Source: Bacteriovoracales bacterium (GTDB lineage Bacteria; Bdellovibrionota; Bacteriovoracia; Bacteriovoracales; Bacteriovoracaceae). Taken from it: a DNA stretch of 52,909 bases. The notes under the pieces were generated by a model, which was given only the letters and a program-made list of their open reading frames with translations, was not told the DNA's origin and did no database searches. This document shows positions 1 to 7,319 of the stretch, piece by piece (the first letter of the stretch is position 1; each line of letters begins with the position of its first letter). The stretch spans positions 1 to 52,909 of the forward strand of contig JASBRV010000095.1 of NCBI GenBank assembly GCA_030149295.1, written 5' to 3'. The position numbers and the translations under genes are program-made.

Positions 1-446
1 AGCATAAGAAGAGGATCAGAAAGAGAGGTCTCTTCCGTTTTAAACTCCCCTTTCTGATAGTCCGGCTTTAAGTCCTGCTGATCATAGTAAGGAAAAACCT
101 CAGGCAGATCTAAAGAGCAAGGACCATCACCAATAAAAGCAATAGGCTCTACTCTCTTGGTGATCTCAATTAACTCTCCAGCGGCCAACCTAAAGTTCAT
201 CGGAACAAAAAGCGCTCCGATTTTGGAACAAGCAAGAAAGATTGTAATATGCTCAAGAGAATTCGTTCGCAAATAACAAACCCGTTCACCTTTCTTAACT
301 CCAAGGTCACTGAGAGTCCAGGCCCAAGCATCGATTTCTTTTTTTAGGTCAGTATAAGTAAGAGAGCGCTCTTTTTCTTGTTCAAAAAGCGCTACCTTCT
401 CTCCATACTTTTCAACTACATCATCAAGAAAATCAATCCAGGCCAT
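1..446 (-). CDS. AMP-dependent acyl-CoA synthetase/ligase, N-terminal part (runs off window)
   Basis: About 148 N-terminal codons are visible, starting at ATG 446 and continuing past base 1. The translation begins MAWIDFLDDVVEKYGEK, followed by LTYTDLKKEIDAWAWTLSDL and the segment LACSKIGALFVPMNFRLAAG. This is the start of the ANL superfamily fold (the substrate-binding PMNxR step near residue 85). The AMP-binding signature lies outside the window, so substrate cannot be judged. Known members activate a carboxylic acid with ATP and load it on CoA. It is the last visible gene of a minus-strand operon and begins 4 bp after the stop of the upstream hydrolase, so the two are probably coupled. With a KAS III-like enzyme, a ketoreductase and hydrolases in the same operon, a role in activating a fatty or 3-hydroxy acid is plausible; that is inference. 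Confidence 0.85.
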   Translation of the reverse strand, partial: MAWIDFLDDVVEKYGEKVALFEQEKERSLTYTDLKKEIDAWAWTLSDLGVKKGERVCYLRTNSLEHITIFLACSKIGALFVPMNFRLAAGELIEITKRVEPIAFIGDGPCSLDLPEVFPYYDQQDLKPDYQKGEFKTEETSLSDPLLM

Positions 447-450
447 AATG

Positions 451-1245
451 TTAACTTCCTATTACATTTTGATTAATGCTTGTGAGACTTACCAACCATG
501 GAAGGCAAACCTCCCTGAGACTTTGGGGGTACTCAAGGAGACTTGCGTGTCCACCGGGAATGAATTTGACTTCACTACCGGGGATTAAGTCTTTTAATTT
601 TTCATGATTAAAGGGAGGAGTGAGAACGTCCTCAAATCCTGCGCAAAAAAGAACAGGAGCTATAATATTAGAAAAATTAATGTCATGATCTTCCATAGCC
701 CCTTTAATAAGGCCTTCAATCACATGAACTTTTTCTAACCCTGCTCTTTCTCTGTAATACTCAAGGAGCTCTGGTCGCTCTTCAACGATGGTTTCCCCCC
801 AAATCCAAGGTGTCGCGACATCAAAGCGGTGCTTTGGACCTCCCTTTTGGTTGGCCTCTAGCCAGCTTTGAAGCTTAAGTTTAAGAAGGTGGCTTGGCTT
901 CTTATAAGTATCGGCTGCCACAATTCCTAGAGCTCTTTGAGGGTTTTTAGAAGCAAACTCTAAGGCAACACGACCACCATTAGAGAGGCCAATAAAAAAA
1001 GCTTCTTTAATCTCAAGATCATCGAGAAGTCCTTCAAGATCTTCAACTAAAGTCGAAAGAGAATAATCACCAATAGGCCTGGGACTCTCTCCTTGCCCAC
1101 GGCCATCATAACGAAGCACTCGAAAATGTCGACTTAAAGCTTCAATACTTTCGCTCCAGCTTTGAAGATCAGCAAAAAGACCATTCACTAATACTAGCCA
1201 AGGGCCCTCTCCGTCTATTTGGTAATTAAGCTCTAGCTTGGCCAT
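451..1245 (-). CDS. alpha/beta hydrolase (cytoplasmic)
   Basis: A 264-residue alpha/beta hydrolase of the usual single-domain length. Visible family features are the oxyanion-region NG near residues 21-22, the strand YDGRGQGES (46-54), the nucleophile elbow G86-L-S88-N-G90, a likely acid D206 (GFEDVLTPP) and the catalytic H233 (GGHASLLEYP). There is no signal peptide, so it acts in the cytoplasm. Its ATG overlaps the stop of the upstream reductase gene by one base (TAATG), which indicates translational coupling. Substrate is unknown. In this operon (hydrolase, KAS III-like, SDR, hydrolase, acyl-CoA ligase) it may hydrolyse a thioester or lactone made by the neighbouring enzymes. OleB-like or thioesterase roles are possibilities, not demonstrated by any motif seen here. 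Confidence 0.85.
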   Translation of the reverse strand: MAKLELNYQIDGEGPWLVLVNGLFADLQSWSESIEALSRHFRVLRYDGRGQGESPRPIGDYSLSTLVEDLEGLLDDLEIKEAFFIGLSNGGRVALEFASKNPQRALGIVAADTYKKPSHLLKLKLQSWLEANQKGGPKHRFDVATPWIWGETIVEERPELLEYYRERAGLEKVHVIEGLIKGAMEDHDINFSNIIAPVLFCAGFEDVLTPPFNHEKLKDLIPGSEVKFIPGGHASLLEYPQSLREVCLPWLVSLTSINQNVIGS

Positions 1246-1976
1246 TAACCAATCACCAATGCGCCATCTACATTGAGGCAGGTTCCTGAGATAAATTTCG
1301 CGTCATCAGAAGCAAGAAAGGCATAAGCGGCTGCAATTTCTTCTGGCTCACCAATTCTTTTCATGGGGCATTTTTCTTCCATCATGGTGATCACCTTTTC
1401 AGGCATCGCACGAACCATAGGAGTCCCAATAAAACCAGGGGCAACTGCATTGACACGAATTTGGGCCTTACCTAGCTCTTTAGCGAGAGTTTTGGTCATG
1501 CCGATAACACCGGCCTTAGTGGCCACGTAATTGGACTGACCAAAGTTTCCATAATGAGCGACAACTGAAGCGGCGTTAAGGATAGAGCCCCCCTTGCCTT
1601 GTTCTTTAAGCTTCACAGCGGCCATTTGAGAGAGCTTCCAAACGGCAGTAAGATTGACGGCAATCACTTGGTCCCACTGCTCGTCTGTCATCTTAGCAAT
1701 GGTCGCATCACGAGTGATACCGGCATTGTTAATGATGACATCAAAGCCCTTATCCATCTCGGCCTGAATCTTTGCAAGGTCTTCTGACTTAGTGACATTT
1801 CCTTGGATATAGGTCATGCGCTCAGGAAACATCGAAGCAAGCTCTGTTTCGTCGAGACTTGGCATGTCGACGAGGACAAGTGTACTTCCCTCTTCATAAA
1901 ATCTTTGAGCGGTGGCACGACCGATACCAGAAGCTGCACCTGTGATAATGACTCTTTTATTCTCTAATCCTTTCAT
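1245..1976 (-). CDS. Short-chain dehydrogenase, 3-oxoacyl-ACP/acetoacetyl-CoA reductase type (FabG/PhaB-like)
   Basis: A 243-residue classical SDR. The NAD(P)-binding motif TGAASGIG is at residues 12-19, NNAG at 83-86, N108, and the catalytic triad S137, Y150, K154 (YVATK). The C-terminal VDGALVIG is typical of the FabG/PhaB group. Known members reduce 3-oxoacyl-ACP or 3-oxoacyl-CoA to the (R)-3-hydroxy form with NADPH. FabG and PhaB cannot be told apart by eye. A granule operon with phaC lies about 6 kb away, so supply of (R)-3-hydroxyacyl-CoA for polyester is plausible. The upstream KAS III-like gene suggests it reduces that enzyme's product. The start has a good ribosome site (AAGGA about 7 nt before ATG 1976), and a 57-bp gap separates it from the KAS III-like gene. 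Confidence 0.88.
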   Translation of the reverse strand: MKGLENKRVIITGAASGIGRATAQRFYEEGSTLVLVDMPSLDETELASMFPERMTYIQGNVTKSEDLAKIQAEMDKGFDVIINNAGITRDATIAKMTDEQWDQVIAVNLTAVWKLSQMAAVKLKEQGKGGSILNAASVVAHYGNFGQSNYVATKAGVIGMTKTLAKELGKAQIRVNAVAPGFIGTPMVRAMPEKVITMMEEKCPMKRIGEPEEIAAAYAFLASDDAKFISGTCLNVDGALVIG

Positions 1977-2033
1977 CTTTATATCCTTTGTAACCTAAGT
2001 TTTTTTGTAACTGAGTGCCTTTTATTTATTTTA

Positions 2034-3068
2034 TTAACTTTCAAAACCATCCAATGATTCTTGGTTAAACGTGGGGCCATCCCAACGCAGGCTAATGGCA
2101 GACCAAGTGTAACCAATTCCAGCAGAAGCTAAGCAAACGTGATCCCCTTTTTTAAGAAGCCCGCGGCGCTCAGCCAGTCCTAAAGATAGGACTTGATCAG
2201 GAGCTCCAAAATGACCGTATTGATCCAAATAGATGGATTGTTCTTGTTTTAATTCAAGACCGTCGAGGATGGCATCATGAGCTGACTTTTTCATATGAAG
2301 AAGGGAAAGATAATCAATGGGCTTGGCCATAGAATCTTTCGCAGAATTTTTAATGACACTTAAAAAGTTTTCAATGGATCGGTCCGCAAGCCTTTCCCTC
2401 ATGCCAACAATATCCGGACAAGTTAAGAAGGTATCTGTGTCTGCGAGACCATCACGACTACGTTTTTTGGTGCCCCCACCAGGAATGATCACATCCAAAG
2501 AGAAAGCACCATCAGTGATGACTTCACTTTCTAAAATGGGATTATAGTCTTCTTCTGTTCTTTCCACCAAAAGAGCCGCTCCCCCATCAGAGAGATTATA
2601 AAGGAAGCGAGAAGTCTCATCTTTATAATTAACGAGATCCCCTGTTCTATGACCACCACAAAGAAGGACGCGATTAATTTTCTTATCCGCAACCATCATA
2701 TTCTTGGCGATTTTAAGTCCTACAACATTAGAAGAACAACGAGCGGCCATATCAAAGGCCCAAGCCTTTTTGAGACCTAATTCACGTTGAACAAAAATGC
2801 CGGCCGACCAAACATGGTAGTCCTTATACTCAGAACCAGTCCAAATAACGAGATCGATACTTTCGGGATCAATTCCCTCAAGAGCTCTTTTGGCGGCATT
2901 GATCGCCATTTGTGAGGGATGACAATCAAGAGGTGCACGACACTTCTTTATGATTCCCATTTTCTTTTCAATAACTTCTTGAGGAATACCAGATTCGCGC
3001 GCGATAAAGGCGGCGTCTTCATATTCTTTTGGCAACCAAATAGCAGAACGTTTAAGGCTAATGGTCAT
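2034..3068 (-). CDS. KAS III-like (FabH superfamily) condensing enzyme
   Basis: A 344-residue thiolase-fold protein of normal KAS III length. The nucleophile lies in AARCSSNVVG with C111. The second catalytic residue aligns at H258 (LSLLHMKKS). The C-terminal glycine-rich segment ASAGIGYTWSAISL (about 314-327) matches the family. The position normally occupied by the catalytic Asn (YGNTSAA in FabH) reads YGHFGAPDQ, so it is H286 here. Known relatives condense an acyl-CoA with malonyl-ACP or malonyl-CoA, or two acyl-CoAs (OleA). Loss of the Asn suggests a divergent reaction, such as acyl transfer or condensation without decarboxylation (inference). It shares a 4-bp overlap with the upstream hydrolase and precedes an SDR, a hydrolase and an acyl-CoA ligase. 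Housekeeping FabH is unlikely because no fatty-acid synthesis genes are adjacent. Confidence 0.8.
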   Translation of the reverse strand: MTISLKRSAIWLPKEYEDAAFIARESGIPQEVIEKKMGIIKKCRAPLDCHPSQMAINAAKRALEGIDPESIDLVIWTGSEYKDYHVWSAGIFVQRELGLKKAWAFDMAARCSSNVVGLKIAKNMMVADKKINRVLLCGGHRTGDLVNYKDETSRFLYNLSDGGAALLVERTEEDYNPILESEVITDGAFSLDVIIPGGGTKKRSRDGLADTDTFLTCPDIVGMRERLADRSIENFLSVIKNSAKDSMAKPIDYLSLLHMKKSAHDAILDGLELKQEQSIYLDQYGHFGAPDQVLSLGLAERRGLLKKGDHVCLASAGIGYTWSAISLRWDGPTFNQESLDGFES

Positions 3069-3898
3069 AACATAGCTCCTTTGAGAAACTTTTTAAGGTG
3101 GCCGGCGACAATTTCAGGTTTTTCCAAGAAAAAGAGGTGGTCTGATTCAGGAACAAACTCAAGGAGTGCGCCAGATATTTTTGATTGAAGTCTTTTAGCG
3201 TTTTCCGGATTCACGAATCGATCCTCAGCACCAGATAGAATGAGAGTTGGTGTCTTAATCTTTTCAATAGGCCACTTTTGAGCAAGCCACTGATCTACCG
3301 CTTTCTTTTGAAAAAGAACTTGCTCAACATCAACGGGATGAGAGCGTCTTAATGAGCAAATTTTTTGAAAGAGCTCAGGGTTTGTTTGAGGTAATGAGGG
3401 GTAAACCGTTGCCGCCACCGCAAGCTCAGTTCTCTTTGGCTCCTCAAGGGCATAGAAAGCCTTGAGTTGTTCGGCCGGCATAGGAGGAAGAGGAATGAAT
3501 TCATCACCACCTGAAGTTGTGCACATGAGAGAAAGACTTGCGAGTCTCTCGGGGTTATCAAGGGCGATGATTTGCGAGAGAAAGCCCCCCATTGATATCC
3601 CCATAAGGTGAAATTTGGGAACTTCAAGCTGGTCCATCACCTCAAGGGCCTCCATGGCCACTTCCCTAAGTTCATACTCGGAAGTAGCTCCACTGGATTT
3701 CCCCATGCCTTTATTATCCACAAGGACCATCGGGTAATCACGACCTAAGGCTTTTTCGATTTCATCAAAGTTGTAATGAGAACAACCAAAACCTGACAAA
3801 CAAAGTACAGGAAGTTCTTGAGAAGACTCCCATCCTTCGCTTAAAACTGTATGAACAACTGCACCACTCTTTAGAGTGAAATCTCTGGTGTGACTCAT
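3065..3898 (-). CDS. alpha/beta hydrolase, first gene of the KAS III-like operon
   Basis: A 277-residue cytoplasmic alpha/beta hydrolase. The core is DNKGMGKSSG (61-70), the nucleophile elbow G100-I-S102-M-G-G, the acid D225 (SGAEDRFVNP) and the base H253 (ESDHLFFLEKP). Its stop overlaps the start of the KAS III-like gene by 4 bp, so the two are probably made together. It is the promoter-proximal gene of a minus-strand operon that runs off the left edge of the window, and it faces the tetR gene across 152 bp. Known relatives include 3-oxoadipate enol-lactonase-like esterases and OleB-type enzymes. The substrate cannot be assigned from sequence. A TTGACA hexamer on the minus strand at 3962-3967 is a possible -35, but no good -10 follows at standard spacing. 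Confidence 0.85.
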   Translation of the reverse strand: MSHTRDFTLKSGAVVHTVLSEGWESSQELPVLCLSGFGCSHYNFDEIEKALGRDYPMVLVDNKGMGKSSGATSEYELREVAMEALEVMDQLEVPKFHLMGISMGGFLSQIIALDNPERLASLSLMCTTSGGDEFIPLPPMPAEQLKAFYALEEPKRTELAVAATVYPSLPQTNPELFQKICSLRRSHPVDVEQVLFQKKAVDQWLAQKWPIEKIKTPTLILSGAEDRFVNPENAKRLQSKISGALLEFVPESDHLFFLEKPEIVAGHLKKFLKGAML

Positions 3899-3973
3899 TA
3901 ACTTGTCCCTCGGTTAGGAGTCTTTTAGTAGTTTGTTTAGATTTCATTTCTGGGGTTTGATTGTCAAATATTT

Positions 3974-3989
3974 TTATACATGCGTATCA
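3974..3989. promoter_or_regulatory. Putative TetR-type operator, TTATAC-N4-GTATCA
   Basis: An imperfect palindrome in the 152-bp gap between the KAS III-like operon (minus) and the tetR gene (plus). The half sites are TTATAC and GTATCA around ATGC, and flanking T and A runs extend the symmetry to 3971-3992. The same half site occurs as two copies in the phasin/hydrolase intergenic region (8685-8722). It lies just upstream, on the minus strand, of a TTGACA hexamer (3962-3967). Autoregulation by the adjacent TetR protein is the simplest reading (inference). Confidence 0.42.
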
Positions 3990-4050
3990 AAAATGCGGCG
4001 AGTCAGTACAAAAAGTTTGCAACGCTCGTCTATCTCCATAAACTATACTA

Positions 4051-4683
4051 ATGAATGACCATTCCCAAATAGATCCAAGTATTTATGAGCTTTTTGAGTT
4101 CAAACCCCGTAAAGGTGATCTCAAAAAAATGGAGATTATCCTCGCTGCTATCGAATGCATCGCGACAATTGGCTTTGAAAAAACCACTTACGAAGCTATT
4201 GCTCAAAAGATTGGAACTCGCCGTGCTCACGTGGCCTATCACTTTAAAGACAAGTCCGATATTTTCGAATCCTGCATTCGCTTTATCATGGCCAATTATC
4301 AACAAGCTTCTATTAAAGCTATTGAAGAAGCAAAAGATGGCCTGGAAATGTTGGTCAATTATGCTCAAACCCCTTTTACCTGGGCCGAAGAAAATCCCCA
4401 ACAAGTCTCAGTCATGTTGCTCTTTTACTATCTGTGCACAGTGGATGAAAAATACAAAGAGCTCCATGCCACCATACGAAAAGGTGGTGTTGAGAGAATT
4501 CAGTACATTCTCACTAACAAACTTTCTAAAAAAATTGATCCGCTAAAGGCCGCTCCTATGGCCAAGAGCATTCAAAATCTTGTCAGTGGAAGTATCATGG
4601 ATGTAGCGACCACAGGCAATAAGACCCTTCGAGAAGCTAAGCAACAAATAAAGGAGCAGGTTCTCAGAATTATTTCTCAATAA
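4051..4683 (+). CDS. TetR/AcrR-family transcriptional regulator
   Basis: A 210-residue protein with an N-terminal TetR DNA-binding domain (about 24-72). Helix 1 is LKKMEIILAAIECIATIG, the helix-turn-helix is TTYEAIAQKIGTRRAHVAYHF (45-65), then KDKSDIFESC. The helical ligand-binding domain follows and is not diagnostic. A 26-residue extension precedes helix 1. An internal ATG at codon 27 (4129) is an alternative start with a weak purine-rich site. It is divergent from the KAS III-like operon and followed 9 bp later by a secreted esterase with a strong ribosome site, so tetR and the esterase are probably one operon. Palindromes upstream of tetR and at the phasin promoter are candidate binding sites. 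The effector could be an acyl-CoA or hydroxy acid (inference). Confidence 0.88.
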   Translation: MNDHSQIDPSIYELFEFKPRKGDLKKMEIILAAIECIATIGFEKTTYEAIAQKIGTRRAHVAYHFKDKSDIFESCIRFIMANYQQASIKAIEEAKDGLEMLVNYAQTPFTWAEENPQQVSVMLLFYYLCTVDEKYKELHATIRKGGVERIQYILTNKLSKKIDPLKAAPMAKSIQNLVSGSIMDVATTGNKTLREAKQQIKEQVLRIISQ

Positions 4684-4692
4684 GGAGGAGAA

Positions 4693-5556
4693 ATGAAAAG
4701 TTTGGTCACGGCACTTATTTTACTTATAATCAATCCCCTTTCATGGGCGGGTAACTTCGACACCATCTCAAGGTTTGGAGACAATCCAGGCAATCTGACT
4801 TTGAAAATCTACAAACCCTCTAAGGTGCAAAGAAATGCGCCTTTGGTGGTTCTTATGCACGGATGCCAACAACAGGCGATCCCTTTCGCCACGGAAACAG
4901 GTTGGCAAGAACTTGCTGAGCAAAAGGGCTTCTACCTTCTTCTTCCCGAACAAAATACCAGTAACAACGCCATGAGGTGTTTCACCTGGTTTGAAAAATC
5001 TGACATCTCTCGCGACAAGGGAGAAGTGGCTTCGATCATGGCGATGATTGAATACATGGAAAGCAACTACTCAATTAATAGCGACAAAATTTTCACTGCT
5101 GGACTCTCAGCTGGAGCGACGATGAGCGCCGCCTTAATGGCGACTTATCCCGAGCGCATCGCGGCCGGTGCTATTACTTCTGGAGTGAGCTTTGGTTGCG
5201 CCTCCAGTGTAGGTGATTCTTTTATCTGTATGTTTTCACCTAATGACCTAGACGCGCAAACTCGTGGGGATTTAGTTAGAGAGGCCTCTGGAAACTTTAG
5301 AGGTAAATATCCTAAGGTCACCATCATTCATGGAGAAAAGGATTACCTCGTAAAACCTACCAATGCGGATCATAGTGAGGAACAATGGAAGAATGTTCAT
5401 GGAGAATCCATGGTGGTCGAAAAAATCATCATCCCGGGTCTCGGTCACGGTTGGCCAGTGAATCCCTCGGAGAACTGCGGGAAGACCTCTCAATTCGTTG
5501 TGAATAGCAACGTATGTGCAGCTAAGGTTCTCGCTAAGAGCTGGAATTTGCTTTAG
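4693..5556 (+). CDS. Secreted esterase of the PHB depolymerase/feruloyl esterase (Esterase_phd) family
   Basis: A 287-residue exported hydrolase. A signal peptide (about 1-19, ending SWAG) precedes the mature domain. The oxyanion motif MHGCQQQ (about 55-61), the nucleophile elbow G137-L-S139-A-G, an acid near D217 (GEKDYLVKP) and the base H252 (GLGHGWP) match the family seen in PHB depolymerases and LpqC-like esterases. The HGC...W...AE pattern and the conserved Cys residues fit too. Known members cleave polyhydroxybutyrate, short polyesters or feruloyl esters outside the cytoplasm. The ribosome site AAGGAGGAG lies directly before the ATG and 9 bp after the tetR stop. With granule genes nearby, degradation of external PHB is attractive, but there is no substrate-binding domain, so a general esterase role is equally possible. 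Confidence 0.82.
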   Translation: MKSLVTALILLIINPLSWAGNFDTISRFGDNPGNLTLKIYKPSKVQRNAPLVVLMHGCQQQAIPFATETGWQELAEQKGFYLLLPEQNTSNNAMRCFTWFEKSDISRDKGEVASIMAMIEYMESNYSINSDKIFTAGLSAGATMSAALMATYPERIAAGAITSGVSFGCASSVGDSFICMFSPNDLDAQTRGDLVREASGNFRGKYPKVTIIHGEKDYLVKPTNADHSEEQWKNVHGESMVVEKIIIPGLGHGWPVNPSENCGKTSQFVVNSNVCAAKVLAKSWNLL

Positions 5557-5578
5557 ATTCTGAAAAAATTACTTTCCT

Positions 5579-5624
5579 GAGGGCTTTTTAACGCATTAAA
5601 TCATTTTTATGCTAAAAAGCTCCC
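5579..5624 (+). terminator. Long AT-rich hairpin after the esterase gene (possible terminator)
   Basis: The left arm 5579-5590 (GAGGGCTTTTTA) pairs with 5613-5624 (TAAAAAGCTCCC) with two mismatches, and an inner stem pairs 5593-5600 with 5605-5612 around the loop TCAT. There is no U-run after the foot, so termination is uncertain. It ends exactly at the first base before a short ATG-initiated frame (5625). Confidence 0.45.
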
Positions 5625-5693
5625 ATGCAACTATTAATCGTGTCTCTCATTATTCTTAGCTGGTCCTTGCTCTCACAATTAGGTGGGTTTTAA
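5625..5693 (+). CDS. Possible 22-residue hydrophobic peptide overlapping the next gene
   Basis: The frame encodes 22 residues, mostly hydrophobic (begins MQLLIVSLIILSW). Its TAA stop overlaps the ATG of the DUF547 lipoprotein by one base (TAATG). It starts directly at the foot of a long hairpin and has no convincing ribosome site, so it may be untranslated leader sequence. If translated, it would be a single membrane-spanning peptide coupled to the lipoprotein gene. Too short for family assignment. Confidence 0.25.
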   Translation: MQLLIVSLIILSWSLLSQLGGF

Positions 5694-7075
5694 TGAAGGG
5701 CTTTTTTCTTCTACTAATTCTTGGTTTGATTCTCTTTTCATCGTGTAAAGATGAAAAAACGGGTTTTATTACCGAAAGAGGAACTGAATCAACGACAAGT
5801 GGGCCTGAGAAAGTTCAAAAAGTGGATATTCTCATTCCTGAAACTCCCATCGAGGAAAGTGAAGAAACCAAGAAGATTTCCATTAACGAACTCTATGACA
5901 TTTTCTTTAAAACTTTTGTTCTCACCGTTGAAGGTGGTGACACTCGTATTAACTTTAAAAGGATGCATGAATTAAGAATCTCTCAAGATAAAGATTTTCT
6001 TAATTTGGTTGGCCTTATTGAAAAACGCATGGCCACAACAGATCCGGAAACTTTAGATCTCCCCGAGAAAAAAGCATTTTATATTAATGCTTATAACTTT
6101 GCTTCCATTCGTTTAGTGAATAAAGGTTACCTTCAAAAGGGAAAGATCATCACTTCCATACGTGATCTCTCCAATCCTATTTTTAAAAACGACATTCTTG
6201 AAAGAAGCACCATTCTCTTAAGAGATGGTACTCATAGTCTCGATAGCATTTTAAAGAATAAAATTAAGCCTCTCTTCTTTCCAAAAAAGGGAGAATTAGA
6301 CCCTCGTTTTGTCCTGGCCCTAAATGGGGCAACAATGAGCCGAGGGCTATTGTTAAATAGAGCTTATCAGGCCACTAGTCTTGAAGAGCAGCTTAATGAA
6401 GTGAACACCAAAGCACTTAGCCTCTCTCGATTTGCCAAAATCGAAAACAAAGAGTTAAAGGCCGCTAAGGTTTTAAAGTGGTATCGTAAAGAAATCGAAC
6501 AGGCTTATGGCTCTATGGAAGTCTTCTTTGGAACTTTTGGTATTGATGAATCACTTTATCACAAAATCGATTATCAAAGCTTTAATTGGGACCTCAATTC
6601 GATGGCCCTTTACCCTGCGCCTTTAGAGGTTCAAAAGACTCCTGATCTTCCAGAGATTATTGAAGATCAACCTTCTGTTCTTGGGGAAAAGCCCTGTGAG
6701 TTTCTTAAAAGTGAAAATGTTGAAGTCATTGCTCATTGTAATCAAGTTTTTCAAGGTAACCTTGAAGGAGCCCTTCGCTACAAAGTAACGGTCGAATCAG
6801 CTTCTCTTTGTCTTTATAAAAGAGAGTTAACTGATGGGGAGTACTCGATGGGAATTGTTGGCGACATCACTGAGACCGACCAAGATGGTAGGCTTGAGTC
6901 TCTATCCCTTTCTGTTGAAGGAGAAATGGACGATAAGGGTGAAGAGTATCGCATGAGAATTGTTGAGAAAGTCGTCTCCACCCTAGAGTACGAAAAAAGC
7001 TCCAAGCGCCTTATGGTGCGACAGACACGGAACGTTTTGCGCGGTTTGCGGAAGTTTTCTTTGCAGTGCGAGTAG
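5693..7075 (+). CDS. DUF547-domain lipoprotein
   Basis: A 460-residue lipoprotein. A short signal peptide ends in the lipobox FSSC with the acylated Cys near residue 18. The central part (about 70-250) is recognisable as DUF547: LPEKKAFYINAYNFASIRLV, the ITSIRDL segment, then FVLALNGATMSRGLL. DUF547 proteins are exported or anchored proteins of unknown activity. The C-terminal 170 residues (with CEFLKSENVEVIAHCNQ) are not recognised. The start has GGTGGG upstream and is overlapped by the stop of a 22-codon frame. The last 65 bp overlap, in antisense, the 3' end of the granule-associated coiled-coil gene. Confidence 0.8.
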   Translation: MKGFFLLLILGLILFSSCKDEKTGFITERGTESTTSGPEKVQKVDILIPETPIEESEETKKISINELYDIFFKTFVLTVEGGDTRINFKRMHELRISQDKDFLNLVGLIEKRMATTDPETLDLPEKKAFYINAYNFASIRLVNKGYLQKGKIITSIRDLSNPIFKNDILERSTILLRDGTHSLDSILKNKIKPLFFPKKGELDPRFVLALNGATMSRGLLLNRAYQATSLEEQLNEVNTKALSLSRFAKIENKELKAAKVLKWYRKEIEQAYGSMEVFFGTFGIDESLYHKIDYQSFNWDLNSMALYPAPLEVQKTPDLPEIIEDQPSVLGEKPCEFLKSENVEVIAHCNQVFQGNLEGALRYKVTVESASLCLYKRELTDGEYSMGIVGDITETDQDGRLESLSLSVEGEMDDKGEEYRMRIVEKVVSTLEYEKSSKRLMVRQTRNVLRGLRKFSLQCE

Positions 7076-7319
7076 TTCTTTTCGCTTTTAATTGAGAGAG
7101 CTCTTCTTTTAAAAATTCGATCTCTTCTTCATAATGATGACATTTTTTTTCTAATTCATAGAGGTTTTCCTTTAGACCCTCAAGCTCACTAGTTTGGCCT
7201 GAAAGATCTTGGATCTTTTTTTGCCACCATAGCGCTCCATTCATTTGCATTGAACTTAGTTGTAAAAAGGTTTTATCCTGCATCACTCTTTGTAAATTTT
7301 CTTCAAAAATTTTTAACAT
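7011..7319 (-). CDS. Small coiled-coil protein with basic C-terminal tail, probable PHA granule accessory
   Basis: I chose ATG 7319 (102 residues) because GGAG sits 5 nt upstream; an in-frame ATG at 7334 would add five residues (MVGVC). The protein has a helical N-terminus (LKIFEENLQRVMQDKTFLQL), then a heptad-rich coiled coil (about 45-82, LEGLKENLYELEKKCHHYEE) and a Lys/Arg/Ala/Ser tail (AKRTTRTAKKTSANRAKRS). The start overlaps the phaC stop by 7 bp (ATGTTAA), so it is coupled to phaC. Short PHA synthases need a partner subunit (PhaE or PhaR), and PhaM/PhaF proteins carry basic DNA-binding tails. By position and build this protein could play either role, but I see no PhaE, PhaR or PhaM signature. 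The tail-coding region overlaps the DUF547 gene in antisense. Confidence 0.7.
   Translation of the reverse strand: MLKIFEENLQRVMQDKTFLQLSSMQMNGALWWQKKIQDLSGQTSELEGLKENLYELEKKCHHYEEEIEFLKEELSQLKAKRTTRTAKKTSANRAKRSVSVAP

Noticed and set aside
3939..3967. Complete minus-strand promoter for the KAS III-like operon
   Set aside because: TTGACA (3962-3967) is good, but no acceptable -10 hexamer lies 16-18 bp downstream, so only the -35 is mentioned in gene notes.
4044..4049. -10 hexamer TATACT directly before the tetR ATG
   Set aside because: It would place the transcript start after the ATG at 4051, and the only TTG-like hexamer upstream (4017-4022) is 21 bp away. Not reported as a promoter.
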